Shown here one piece after another: positions 11,888-23,754 of a DNA stretch of 64,000 nucleotides. Numbering within the stretch: position 1 is the stretch's first letter; each line of letters begins with the position of its first letter. This DNA comes from Cephalopachus bancanus (taxonomy: Eukaryota > Chordata > Mammalia > Primates > Tarsiidae). The stretch is from NCBI GenBank assembly GCA_027257055.1, contig JAPVLO010000403.1, forward strand, positions 248,001 to 312,000, in the 5' to 3' direction. The notes under the pieces were generated by a model. The model searched no databases and had not been told where the DNA came from. It saw nothing but the letters and a program-made list of their open reading frames with translations. The position numbers were made by a program, and so were the translations under genes.

Positions 11888-12186
11888 TTTTTTTTTTTAA
11901 TCAAAATCTGACTTTGTTGCCCAGATTGGAGTACTGTGGCATGATTATGGCTCACTGCAGCCTTGACCTCCTGGGCTTAGGACAGCCTTCCTCCCTCAGC
12001 CTCCTGAGTAGTTGGGACTGCAGGCACACGCCACCGCCCAGCTAATTTTTTTTTCTTTTTTCTTTTTTTGGTAGAGACGAGGTCTTACTATATTGCCTAG
12101 ACTGATCTCCAACTCTAGCTCAAGCAATCCTCCTACCTCAGCCTCCAAAGTGCTAAGATTACAGGTGTGAGCCACTGCACCTGGCC
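11888..12186 (-). mobile_element. Old AluJ-like SINE
   Basis: Seen: reversed dimer with conventional Alu features: 'ggctcactgcagccttgacc' and 'tgagccactgcacctggcc'. It lacks the window's diagnostic GACTCCAACTC end and acaataaatc linker, so it belongs to the ancestral Alu layer. No clear TSD remains. Confidence 0.9.
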
Positions 12187-12204
12187 TTAATTTGAACTAT
12201 TTAA

Positions 12205-12330
12205 TTTCTCCTAGTGGGTATTTATCTCCCATTAGGGCAGACTCTATATTGTATTCACTCTGTCATAACCTAGCACAGTGTCTGACACAAAGAGAACAGC
12301 AACACATGTTTGCTAAATAGGCTTAAAGTA
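12205..12330 (+). mobile_element. L2 3' end
   Basis: Seen: 'attagggcagactctatatt' and 'cctagcacagtgtctgacac' followed by 'catgtttgctaaata', the hallmark of the L2 3' terminus. Old and diverged. Confidence 0.7.
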
Positions 12331-14365
12331 TTATACTCCACCCCCATAACTCCATGTATCAGTTTTGAAATTATAGTTAAAGGACAAACAGTATTAGACA
12401 TTCATTTTCTTCCTTTAAAGGTCATACCCCTAATGTATATTTGAAGCAATGTAACAAGGCATTATAATGTCTTTTGAAGCCAGGATCTTGAATTCCAGCT
12501 GACTTCCACCTCTGCTTTTTCGTAGAAACTGTGACTTCCCTCAGGAACTAGCAGGACAAGAGATTGCCGTTTCTGAACTCCCCTTTACTTCTCTTTGTAC
12601 TTATAGATATGTCATTTTCTGATTATTTAAATTTAGAGCTGCCTTTGAGATCTCAGCCTTCAGTATCAAGAGCTCCCAGAATTTTCCTGCAAAAGTTCCC
12701 TAATTCAGCTATCTCTGCCAGTTGGGGTTTCTGAGGAAATGAACCAAAGCAGACAGTGGTTGCCATGGTGACTGAGTCTCCCTGGAGTGAAGTCAGGGGA
12801 ACATCCATTTGAAGGAATAGGGGAGCTATATTCTAGTAGAATAGCCATCTGCTAAGAATGAAGTGGTCCTGGAGAAGGAATGGGGTTGAGGGAGAGTCTT
12901 ATGGAATACAGAAAAAATTGGAAGAAATACGATGAGGGATGTGTCAATGACTCAACAAGAGATGAGTGACATGATTGTCTGAACAGCAGTGAAAGTCCAG
13001 CCTGGAAGAGATTGCACGTATCAGAGTGGACCCTGGAAGCATAGCTTTGTGGTTTCTCACAGAAATTCTCAACAGCCTAGGAGTGGCAGCAGAGAAAGCA
13101 GACAGAAGAAATTACAGAATTTGGTACTGGCAAAGAAGAGACATAAAATATGTGTGGATCAAACATACCTGTGAAGCATAAACACACCTCAGATTACTAA
13201 GAACTACACTCAGAAGTTGTTTAAACAGTTTGCCACAGAATTAACAGGAGTATGTTTGTGTGAAGTGTGATGGAAAGCAAAACCTTTAATTATTCTAGTA
13301 ATTATCTCAAAATCATAGTTATTATGAGAGTAAATATGGGCCAAACATATTTACCTGTTATATAGTTTATGTTCAGTAAATTCTTGTCTTGATATTTTAA
13401 AAAGTATTCTCTCTGATTTTAACTAATGTGCAATCTTAAACCATAGCACAGCTAACATATTTCTCCAAAGAACTTATAGTCCTTAAAAAACACGTGATGA
13501 ACCCACCAAATAGACATACAAGGTAACTAGGAAACAAGCCTCACTACATAATACAAAACAGTAATAGTGACTTCTAGAGTAAAGTTAAAACATCTCTTGG
13601 ATTCCCTCTCATCTAACACTTCCCTGTTTCTCACCCTTTCACAGAATAATTTTGGATCAAGAAGATGCCTCTCCCTAAGGAGGAGTCCAGATTTGGATTG
13701 GCCAAATTTATTACCAGCAGGCAAAATTCAAAGAGAACCGCCTCAGCATATGTGACTGTGGCATATCCCCTTCTCTCTTTTAACTTCCTTCCAGGGTCAG
13801 CCTTGGATGATTCTTTCTCTTCTCCCACAGGATGACAGAATCTATCCTCAGAAAAGAGGAAACTCAAAGCAGGCAACAGAGGCCAAATCCACATGAGGAG
13901 CCAGAACAGAGACTTGTCTTTTCCCTGTTGCTTATTAGAGTCGAAAGATCTGGGTTGAAGATTAGGTTTGTGGAAGGTACAAATAGGTAGACATAAGAGC
14001 CCGCTTTATTTTCAGGCCATTCAAGCCAACCTAACTTAAGTACTTCTCTCAGTGGTATAGCCTAACCACTGGAACCTTGCACTGGGAGTTTGGGAACAAA
14101 CTTACAGATATTATACAGTGTCACTTTATCTTACTTTGACTTACTTTGTCCTTTGTCAGGACAGGGTTTGATTATGACAGAATTTCTCGAATTACATACC
14201 ACTTTAACACAATATTAATATTATTCCTTAATAGTATCTCCATTCTACCGGGGCAATACCTAGTCTAATATTCATCCTATCATTTCAATCTCAATTCCTT
14301 CATCAACAAGTGAAACTACAAAGATGTTAATTGACCTTTATCTCAGCTATAACAGGGGAGTTTGA
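12331..14365. other. Unassigned sequence
   Basis: No gene, RNA or confident repeat seen. Overlapping short ORFs at 13527-13894 on both strands are in mutually exclusive frames with no domain signature. Confidence 0.5.
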
Positions 14366-14369
14366 ATTA

Positions 14370-14535
14370 CATATTATTGTATTTCTCTTTAACCAGTCTT
14401 TTTATCCACTATTTGGAAAGTCATTAGAAGGCAAAAATCATGCCTTGCTTATTTTTGGTTCTTCAAAAAGCATTGATACAGCATTTCCTGCATATAAGTT
14501 TCCTAATACCTGCTTGTTGCACCAGAATAACAAAT
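14370..14535 (+). mobile_element. Probable L2 3' end
   Basis: Seen: 'gtcattagaaggcaaaaatc' then 'atgccttgcttatttttgg' parallels the L2 motif 'agactgtaagctc..gagggcagggaccatgtct', followed by a weak 'cattgatacagcatttcctgc'. Low identity. Confidence 0.4.
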
Positions 14536-15920
14536 ACTCAAAGTCAGGAGAGACCTGAGAGGCCGTAGGACACTATCTCATACTCAGGAATAAATTTTCT
14601 CCCACACCTACAGGACAAGTGGTATTCTGCCTCTCCAGGGTGCCTCCAGTGATGAGGAGCCTTCTGTCTTACATAGCAGCACTTCCATGACACTGTTGGG
14701 CAGTTGATATCAGTGGAAAGTGTCTTTATACTGTGCTGGAATTTTTCACTGTGATGTCCACCCACTGTGCCTTTTGCTGCTCTGAGTCACCCATAGTTCC
14801 TTCACTAGTTCATCTTACAGTCTTTCATGTATTTGAAGCAGCTTTCATATATCTGGGTTTGAATATTCTCCATTGCTTTATATGTTCTTCAGAGGAAATA
14901 TCTTTCAAGATCCTGTGTCTTTCCTCTGGAAGTCTGGTAGGCCACAATTTCTCGTAAACTGCTATACCTAGGATGAACCCCATACAATAGTGAGACAAAA
15001 CCAGCACAGGGTAGAGGTGGCCAAGATTTCTATTCATGTACTTAGGAACACTTAGTTTTCCAGCAGTGGTTCCTCTGACTCTTATGTAACTTATGGTCAA
15101 CTGAAGCATCCGTGTCTTCCTCTGTAAATAACAGGGCAGTCCAATTTTACCAATCCCAAACTTGTGCAGCTGGGTTTAAAAAACTAAGTAAATGGCTTTA
15201 TGCTCATCCCTATTAAATGATTATCCCCACTGATCAAACCTCTTGAGATGCTTTTAAAATCTTGGTTCCATTTGGAATAATGCCATTTAAAATACCACAT
15301 ACATAGTAGATACTTAATAAAATAGTAGTTTCTGTGATCACAGCCAATCTAATTATGAATTAAATAAGATGAATTATAAGTTATTTATTGCCTCTTGTAT
15401 TTTGAAATTTTGGGTTTTTTTTTTTTTTACAGTAAACAGGTAAAATGGGACTTCTGATTCTCAGTTTATTACTCAACCTAGCACTTTTATTTGTTACATG
15501 TTTTTATACTCTGCCTCTAACCAAAAAGGAATCGCAATAACTTAGGTCAAAAAGTAAAACATTTCTTATCCTCCCTCCCCAACTGTGTTAGCCAAGTGAC
15601 AAAAATAATAAGATTGTCTGATTAATGTGTCACTAGCAATAAGTTCATCAATAAAGAACAAGGGCTGCTGAAAAAATATAGTCAGAAGCATCCACCAAGA
15701 ATGCTTAAGAAGTGACCATTTCAATATTGGGAGTGAGACAGGTAAATATAAATAAAACATGATGCCAAAAAATCTATGTTTTTGTATTTAATGCAAATTT
15801 TAACTAATAAGTGAAATAATCTGATGTATGTAGACATATAAAATCAGTTAAATATAGCCATAAGGAGTGACTTTTAACTGGTTGAATTCTTTGGGACCTG
15901 AAATCATCGAGCCTGTAGTG
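14536..15920. other. Unassigned sequence
   Basis: No supported gene or repeat. A T13 run lies at 15417-15429. 15280-15330 has a weak L2/MIR-like 'catagtagatacttaataaa' tail. Confidence 0.5.
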
Positions 15921-15921
15921 T

Positions 15922-16404
15922 AAAATTTCTCAAAGTGTGACTCAAGGACTTAATGTGTCAGAATCACCTGGGATACTTATTTAAAATAAATATTTCTAGG
16001 TATTGTCCCAAACCACTGACTTGGAATTGCTAAAGACATGGAGATCCAAGTTGTTTTTTTTTTTGAGTTGGAGTCTCACTCTGTTGCCCAGACTGGAGTG
16101 CAGTGGCCGCTCCCGGCCACCGCAGCCTCGACCTGCTGGGCTTCGGCGATCCTTCCGCCTCAGCCTTCCGAGTAGCCAGAATTACAGGCATGCGCTACCA
16201 CGCCCGGCTGATTTTCTGATTTATTGTAGAGATGAAGTCTCGCTGCCCAGGCGGGTCTCGAACCCGCGGGCTCAGGCAATCCACTCACCTCAGCCTCCCA
16301 AAGGCGCGGGATTACAGGCTGAGCCACTGAGCCCGGCTAAGATCCAAATTTTAACAAGCTCTCCAGTTGATTCTGATGTTCACAAAATGTTGAGAACCTT
16401 TGTA
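15922..16404 (+). mobile_element. MER5A-like hAT (Charlie) element split by a SINE
   Basis: Seen: left half 'aatttctcaaagtgtgactc', 'tcagaatcacctgggatact' and 'ctgacttggaattgc'; right half after the SINE 'ttttaacaagctctccagtt' and 'gattctgatgttcac', ending 'gttgagaacctttg'. Known: MER5A is a short non-autonomous hAT element with ends around 'cagtggttctcaa'. The SINE at 16053-16339 sits in its middle. Confidence 0.8.
16053..16339 (-). mobile_element. Alu-type SINE, near consensus
   Basis: Seen: reversed dimer 'gagttggagtctcactctg' to 'ctgagccactgagcccggct', with the CGCGGG..CCCGC B-box stem intact. TSD agatccaagtt (16042-16052) and agatccaaatt (16340-16350), one mismatch. Any ORF across it is SINE-derived. 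Confidence 0.93.
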
Positions 16405-17794
16405 GTATAGCATAGCCTGGGGAGCAAAGTGTAGACACTGCGTGGAGGAAAGAGAGGGAATTTCACACCTACTGCAGGACCACACATCTACCATAGGCTT
16501 CAATTCACTTCTGTAGAAGCGATTACTTTGAAAGCTAAGTCTCTCCCTTGGTCTGTCTCGTTCATTCTAGACCATAGTGTATACCATACAAAGGAATGGG
16601 TGTCTCCACAGCCATCAGACCTCTGAAATGACTCAGGAAAATAAACTACTCAGGAGTAAGCTAATTTCTGAGAGACCAGGGCCTCTCTCTCTTTCTCTGT
16701 CTCCCATTGCCAACCCCCTATAGCCAAAAAGCACTAGTAAGGATTAATTACATTGAGTGCATTAGAATTAACTTCCTGGGTCACAGTTGGAGACAGCATT
16801 CTTGATCCATAACAGTTCACTGCTAGCTGTCATGTTTGGACCATGTGACTCTACCTCCCAGGTTGATTGGAACAAGAATGGATACCTACCCAAGCTATGA
16901 TAATCAAATTTTCTCTTCTGGTGTTTTGAAATTGAGTTTGAGTTTGAGTTAGCAAGTTGGCTACTCATTTGGTTGGAAATAGAACACATGAACTTGGGCT
17001 GTGTTCATTCTGTGAACAAAGAAGCAGAGAAAACTTGTTGTGTATAGAGATAAGGAAGCAAATGGACAGAAAAAAGCAAAGCCATGAGCATATTTCTGCT
17101 TCCAGCTTCTTTCTCAGTCCAACTGCATTCTTATTCTTGGGTTCTATGAAAGACCACTGTATTCTTTTACCAAATCCTCTTTTTTTGTTTTATACTGATT
17201 CCAGGAACATTCTATTACTTTCGACTAGAATGGTCATAATTAGCTAATCCCATTTTGCCACATCTGATTAACCTTTCTCACCAGCCAGTATGTAATCCCT
17301 TCCTGTTATCTACCCCTTCACTCACACCTCTGTATTCTGTGCCTTTGACACAATTTCTCATTGTTGTCATTCCACCCAAACTTTTCATGGAATCTGTCCT
17401 GTGATTGATAAACTCCTCTCCATCTTTAACTAATGATTCTTTCTTTTCTGGCTTTACCCGAAGTTCAGTTCTCCTCAGAGGCTAACAGTTCTCTGTGGCT
17501 TTCAAGGGGAAGCTACTCATTTCATATGTCTGCTAATAGACCAATCATTGTCAAGAAAGAAATAAGATTACTAAGAATGGTATAGGCCAATCATTATTTA
17601 TTCTATAGGCTGGGTAGAGGCTCCCTTTTCTGAGATTAAGAAATATTCATTAGGGATTTAGAAGAAGTGGGAAATGGGAGATTGCCTACTGAATTGGCAA
17701 TAATTTGTGTCCGACATGCCTCCTGCTACCTACTCCCCCGCCCCACTGTGTGTGTGCACACACACAATTCTCTAGCCAAACTAGAGTTCTTTTA
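16405..17794. other. Unassigned, possibly old repeat
   Basis: 16760-17250 has the look of a very old interspersed repeat ('ggaccatgtgactctacctc', 'gatacctacccaagctatga', 'aacttgggctgtgttcattc') but I cannot name a family. At 17747-17766 there is a perfect palindrome made of five TG then five CA units. No gene seen. Confidence 0.45.
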
Positions 17795-18140
17795 CCTTCT
17801 TTTCCATATGCTGTTCCTGCTGCCTGATAATCTCTTTACCTTATTCACCAGACTAACTCCTACTCACTGTTTAGTTCTCATTAAAATGTCCCTTACTCTG
17901 GGACCCCTCAGAGTCAAGTACCCTTGCTATGTTCTTTCACTATAGTGCACTTCCCTTATCTTCACGATCAACCACCTTACAATACTATTGGTCTAATTGT
18001 CAGTATTTCCTACAGCATCTTTCTAAGGGCACATGATAGAAAGAGGGCATGTTGCCTTCCTTATCTTTGCATCCCTGGTAGCTATAACAGTACAAGGTCC
18101 ATGATGACTGGAATTCTATAAATATTTGTTGGGTAAACAG
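17795..18140 (+). mobile_element. L2 3' segment
   Basis: Seen: 'ctgttcctgctgcctgataa' then 'ctaactcctactcactgttt' and 'tctcattaaaatgtccctta', the classic L2 order, through to '..gggcatgttgcctt..' and 'tataaatatttgttgggtaa'. A fairly long, diverged copy. Confidence 0.75.
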
Positions 18141-20930
18141 ACTACTTCTGAGCTGGGCTTAGAATATGTTAACCACCAGGTCTCCAAATTTGAGAACACA
18201 TTTTAAATCCTGAGAGACAAATAAAGAGGCCTCAGATAGATGCCAAAATAGATATGAAGCAGTTTTGTAGCTACAGAAGAACACTTTTACAATGAGCAGA
18301 TTGTAGAACTTGGGAAATTTCCTGGGTAAGCATTTACTTCCTGACTTGAAGATGTAGGACAGGTCCAGCAAATGTCCAGGCAGTGTGGCAGGAGTTAAAA
18401 TGGTTGTGCTTTCCCATCTCTTCTTGCTATATGGATCTTCACAATTGGAGCCAGGGAATGCAGAGAATATGACTCTGGTGTTTTAAATTTTGTCTTCTAG
18501 ACCTTTGCACTTGGATGTCTCCTATGAGGGGAAATTGTAAATCTAACAAAACACTCAGATGTCCCCTCTCAGGGGACATAAAGAGATTGCTGGTGATTAT
18601 GCAGTACAAACTTATGCCAGTGCATATTTTTCAAAAATCTACATTATCTTGAAGTTTTTCCATTCAAATTGTGTGAAAAAGCAAGTAAAGAGATGGAATA
18701 TATACTAAGATGTGATCTATCAGTTGAGAATTGATTTTCAGGAATCATGAGTGTGTCCTTCCATATCATCTTCAAACAACAGACTAGACAATAAATTACA
18801 TACTATTAATGTGAGAGGAAGAAAATGAGTCTGCATTGTCTGCTTAAACAGAAAAACATCAGGTGGAAGATGTCAAACAAATTACTATTGCACAATATGT
18901 ATCAATGAACCTGCAATGCATGTCAGTGACTATTTCACACATGACCACACATTAGAAAAATATATATTAAATTTTGATTTTTTGTCACAAAGAAGTTCCT
19001 CAATGCGCTGTAAATTCCATTATGAGCCAAATATCATTACAATAAAATAATTGGTTCATATTATTTAATATTTTTCGCTGTTTCATTAAAAAAAGTACAG
19101 CTGGGTTGCTGGTAAGTGATCTGCAAGATGTCTCCAAAAGCAAAGGGCTAGTCTTTAAATCCCTCCTTTTCTCTCATTTCTTACTACTTACCCAAGGACA
19201 AACACTAGTGACTTTTCTTTCTTTTATATATGTTAGACAAGAAATTAAATCTAAGTAAAGCAGGATGTCTTCAGTTAGATTCCTATCTGGGAATACTACA
19301 AAAAATGAATACGATGATAAGGGGCAGATAAGAAATGAGAGGCAATTAAGATAATAAGAGGCAAATACCTAAAGCTAGAAGAAGTCTAGAGAGTGTTATG
19401 AATCAAGGTTGGCCCTTTTCAGAGAGAAAGCAATGTAGCTATTGTTTTCTTTACTTTTCCTTCACATCTATGATTTCATAATTACCTATCTCATGGCTCA
19501 AACAGCAAGATAACCCTGAACATAGGTAGCCACAAGAAAAAAGATTGCCATGATATTTATTACATTATTCTTCATTCTCAAAACAAAAGCGAAGTTCCTT
19601 ATTTAAATAGCCAACATTAAACACAATCATTTAAAATAATATAACAAACATATGAAAAGTACAAGGTTCAAAAAGTCAAAACACTTAGGTAAAATCAGTA
19701 ATCTTTCTCACAGAGTTACCTATCCTGCTCAGTCCAACCCTGATTTGCATCCTCAGGTTTTGGCAAAGATTTCTTTTTAAACTCATCTTGAGTTCTTATA
19801 TTGAAAATATTCCTGAACTATCTTATTGGGATAAATCAGGGATTTCAAGCTATCTTAATATCAGAAAGTTTACTCCTTTGCCACAACTTCCCTCAGTCAC
19901 AGCTACAAGTATTTCTTTACCTTGCTTGACTATTAGGACCAAACATAGGACCTGCATTGCCTTCTTCTCTGGTTCATCTGCTGCTGTTTCTTTTACTTCT
20001 TTTCTCTTACACAACATAAGGAAAAAGAGAACAATCAGTCATGTTAGCTGTCTGTGTCAGTTGTGTGAACTTCTGTGACTATCTTTTTTATGATACGGAA
20101 GTAATATTTTATCCTCCTCAGAAAAAGAAGAGTAGTAGCTATTCCGCTTGTGAAACAGCTTTTCCTCACCAGGAAGCCCTTACATTTGCACAAAACGATT
20201 TCTCATAGCAGTTGCTCTACGAAATTGTTGAAGAAACAAAGTAATCCCAGTTAAAGGAACCATGTGCCTTTCATATAAGACATGCATAAAAACACACATG
20301 CAAATTAAAAATTTAGCAGTGCTTTACAACAAAGATACTCCATTTTATCACAATTCTCCATGAAAAAAAGTCAGACACTCAAGTGCCATGATCACATTAC
20401 TACATTTCTTTTGGTTTCTAATGTTATTTCTCTCCCTAACCCCCAAACTGCAGAAATATCAAAGGCTGCCAGCAAAATGTCTAGTTGAGTCATTGAATCA
20501 GTGAATCTTGGATTCACCCTTGGGAAACCAGAGCCTCTTTTGCAACCAGGATCATTCATAGGAGCAGAGTCACCATGTAAAAAGCCTCCTTCTTCCCACA
20601 CTCCTACAGTCAACATTTTCTCCTTGGAGACCCTACTTCCTATGTATATCACAGAACAAATTAGAGGAGGAATGGGTTCCCAGATTTTCCAGTCAACTGT
20701 ACCTGCCTTGTGGACTGTTAAACTAAACCAAAGGATTCCAGAGGAGGTGAATTTTAGAAAGAAAACCTCTTCTTTCCATTAATTCAATAGAGTTCCATAT
20801 TTCAAAATACAACCCAATGTTATAAGTAGAGAGGCATTCTTTTTCTAGTGATTTATATTTATCACTTGATATTCTAACCTAGTAACATGTCTCTTCCATC
20901 TTGCATTTACATAAAGGGAATACTTAGGTC
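18141..20930. other. Unassigned repeat-poor sequence
   Basis: No gene or confident repeat seen. It holds a pair of 21-bp palindromic motifs at 18515-18535 and 18559-18579 (see findings). The short ORFs at 19788-20078 and 20392-20782 show no domain or codon signal. Confidence 0.5.
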
Positions 20931-20937
20931 AGGAGAG

Positions 20938-21725
20938 AGAGTAATATCAACAACAGCTAATAGTTATTGAGTATAGTACTCTTATGTCCAAAGCTCCATT
21001 CTTTATCTCATGTAATCTCCTGACAACATTCCTATAGAGTAGATATTATTATTATCTCTACAGAACAGTGAGAAAGCTGAGGTTTAAAAGTCAGCGACTC
21101 TCTCACAGAAACAAAGATCTGAGTATCACACGTTCTCACTCATAAGTGGACCTTGAACAACTATCGTAATACTGTAAGAAAAGGATTGACAGTGGCGGAA
21201 AACTATGGGGGCGGGGCAGGGAGGGGAAGGGAGGTGGGATGAACGGTAGTCAATATCTGTCTGGGGGTGGGGGAGCATACCTCATCAACAAGGGTACCTG
21301 TACAATGCATGTTTGTATACCTAACCCTTAACTGTACCCCCACAATTTTAAAATAAAAAATATGTATTAAAAATAAATAAAATATGATACAATTCAAAAA
21401 AATAACAATAATCATGATGAAGAGATGAGTTAAGAGAGGTTAAGGAACTTGTCCATGATAACACAGACAGTCACACAGCCAGGATGAAAAGCTCTGTCTC
21501 CAATGTGTAACATTGTTTCAGCAGGCAGACAAAATCCCAGTAAGTTCGTGAAAGTAATTGTATTCTTTAAAATTATTAAGCATTAACTAAAGACTCTAAA
21601 ACTTGAAGAAAAAAAAAAGTCAGCAACATGCCCAAGGTCAAATAGTTATTAGAACGGGGGCTTTTGAACCTCACTCCATCACCACCCAGCTCTTTCATAG
21701 CTCCTGGCTGGCACAACCCGTGAGT
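20938..21725 (+). mobile_element. MIR element split by an L1 insertion
   Basis: Seen: left half 20938-21095 ('acaacagctaatagttattg', 'tctcatgtaatctcctgaca', 'attattattatctctacaga', 'gagaaagctgaggttt'). Right half 21615-21725 ('agtcagcaacatgcccaagg', 'tcaaatagttattagaac'). Joining the halves across one copy of the 10-bp duplication gives a collinear MIR. The block between is a later insertion. Confidence 0.82.
21096..21614 (+). mobile_element. 5'-truncated L1 3' end with probable 3' transduction
   Basis: Seen: starts at 'gactctctcacagaaacaaa' (end of L1 ORF2), then the G-rich 3' UTR and 'gtttgtatacctaaccctta'. The L1 tail is A-rich at about 21340-21415. About 190 bp of non-L1 sequence follows (about 21415-21606), including a second MIR tail ('agagaggttaaggaacttgt'), then a new A run at 21609-21618. 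The whole block is bounded by 'aaaagtcagc' at 21086-21095 and 21615-21624. Inference: one retrotransposition event that carried flanking DNA from its source locus. Confidence 0.75.
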
Positions 21726-22385
21726 ACATGGCCACAGTTAGGTTGATTTTGTCCCATAATATTTAGGATCTGTTGAATGAAGAGGGGACTCCTTTGGCCA
21801 CTGGAGAAGCTGTGAGTTCTGCCCTTCTATCTAAGTGTCAAAAAGAAACTGGGAAGATAGGAGGGGTTCTTACCTATCCACCCAAGGCCCACAGTTTAGT
21901 CATGTCTCCCTACTTCACGCACTCGTGAGGGGTTGTGGTGGTCAAACGTTATTGTTAATTTTGTGAAGTTTTGTTATTTCTTTTTATTCTGCAGAATCCT
22001 TATGAATGGCACTCTGTGCTGTATCACACAAGATCAAGCAGTTCAAAGGAATATAGTGACTGTTTAAAATTCACAAAAGATACTAGAGGCAGGAATGATA
22101 TGAAAATCACCCAATCTTAAATCCTTATGGGATAGTCTTTTCTCTCACTTTCTATTAGCTCCTATAACATGGAGGGCAAGGTAGAAAAGTGTGTTTCAAC
22201 TCTGAGCACACTGCTACAGAAGAGCAAGTACCCTGCCAGTGTTGATAATTCGCTGCCACTTTGCACAATTCTGAAAGGAATCAATTGAGTTATCCTGGGT
22301 GCAATCTTTAACCAGTCCCTCTCCCTTTCCATACATACATATTCATCACTTTTATCGGAAAATCCTCCATTCTGGAGAGGCAGCT
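21726..22385. other. Unassigned sequence
   Basis: Nothing recognised. The minus-strand ORF 22162-22398 has no domain. Confidence 0.5.
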
Positions 22386-22389
22386 GCTT

Positions 22390-22640
22390 TCTAAACAAAT
22401 TGCTGTTCCTTAGCAGCTGAATCCAACAGGCTGTTTTTCCTCAATTCGGTGAATTTGATCTGACAACAGTGCATGCCAGTCATTAATTCTTTTCCTTTCA
22501 TGATTTGGTTTTATTATTAATCTATTCATTATGTTTATTTGCTCTGTCCATTATTTGAGATCCTCAGTGCATATTTACAAGTGCAATAAAAAAAGACAAT
22601 CTTACCTGTTACAGCATGCAGGCTAGGCAATCAAGACATA
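22390..22640. promoter_or_regulatory. Candidate conserved non-coding element
   Basis: Seen: repeat-free, TAAT-rich sequence with 'gtcattaattctttt' (22479), 'tattattaatctattcatta' (22511) and a clustered mix of E-box-like and GC-containing words ('aacagtgcatgccagtcatt'). Inference only: texture resembles a conserved enhancer. No cross-species comparison was possible. Confidence 0.3.
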
Positions 22641-23471
22641 AAATGATCCTTCTCCCTTCTTCTGACTAAAGCTCTATGCGCTGTTGGAGTGATTGACCAA
22701 ACTGACTAGCTAATACGATATGATCCAAATAACCAGGTAATGTAACCAAGCAGTTGGTTTGCTTTATTTTCCCTCCTCTTGATTCAAATTCAAGGATGAT
22801 GTTTTAAATTATTGATATATAATTCATACACCATAAAATTTACCCTTTTAAAGTGTACACTTCAGTGGTTTTTAGTATATTCACAGAGTCATATAGCCAT
22901 TACCGCTATATAATTCCAGAGGATTTTCATCACTTGAAGAAGAAATTCATACCTATTAGCAGTCACTCGTCTTTCCTCTTTCTCCTAGCCCCTGGAACCA
23001 CTAATCTACTTTCTGTCTCTATGGATTTGTTTATTCTGAACATTTTATATAAACGGAACAATAGAATATGTAGCCTTTTGTGTCTGACTTCTTTCACTTA
23101 GCATAATATTTTCAAGGTTCATCCATGTTTGGGCATGTATCAGTATTTTAATCATTTTTATGGCTGAGTAATATTCCTTGGAATAGACATATCACATTTT
23201 TTATTCATTCATCAATTAATAGATATTTGGGTTGTTTCCACTTTTGGGCTATTATAAATAATTCTTTTAGGCACATCTGTGTACAAGTTTTTGTATGAAT
23301 ATGTTTCACTTCTTTGGGGTACATCCCTAGGAGTAGAATTTCTAGGTCATAACTCTAACATTTTGAGGAACTGCCAAACCATTTTCCAAAGTGACTGTAC
23401 CATTTTATATTCTCACCAGCAATGTACAAGAGTTCTATTTTCTCCACATCTTTACCAACACTTGTCATTAC

Positions 23472-23754
23472 TTTTTTTTTTTTTAGTTGTAGTCTCCCTC
23501 TGTCGCCCAGACTGGAGTGCAGTGGCCGCTCCCGCCACTGCAGCCTCGACCTGCAGGGCTCCGGCGATCCTTCCGCCTTAGCCTTCCAAGTAGCCGGAAT
23601 TACAAGCATGCACTACCACGCCCGGCTGATTTTTTGACTTATTGTAGAGATGAGGTCTCGCTGCCCAGGCGGGTCTCAAACCCGCGGGCTCAGGCAATCC
23701 ACTCACCTCAGCCTCCCAAAGGCCGGGATTACAGGCTGAGCCACCGAGCCCGGC
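23472..23754 (-). mobile_element. Alu-type SINE inserted in old L1
   Basis: Seen: reversed dimer 'gtagtctccctctgtcgccc' to 'gagccaccgagcccggc', near consensus. L1 sequence resumes immediately after it. A TSD is only suggested by 'cattactttt' / 'ctattatttc'. Confidence 0.92.

Noticed and set aside
13527..13894. Overlapping ORFs on both strands as a small gene
   Set aside because: Three frames overlap, none has a domain, and no splice or promoter pattern supports any of them.
16003..16410. 135-codon ORF with '[20 protein letters not shown]'
   Set aside because: This peptide is the conceptual translation of the reversed Alu-type SINE. The same text recurs at 2440, 23517, 57108 and 60926, each time inside a SINE.
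20392..20782. Paired ORFs on opposite strands as a gene
   Set aside because: Opposite-strand frames shadow each other; no domain, and no repeat or conserved texture was noted.
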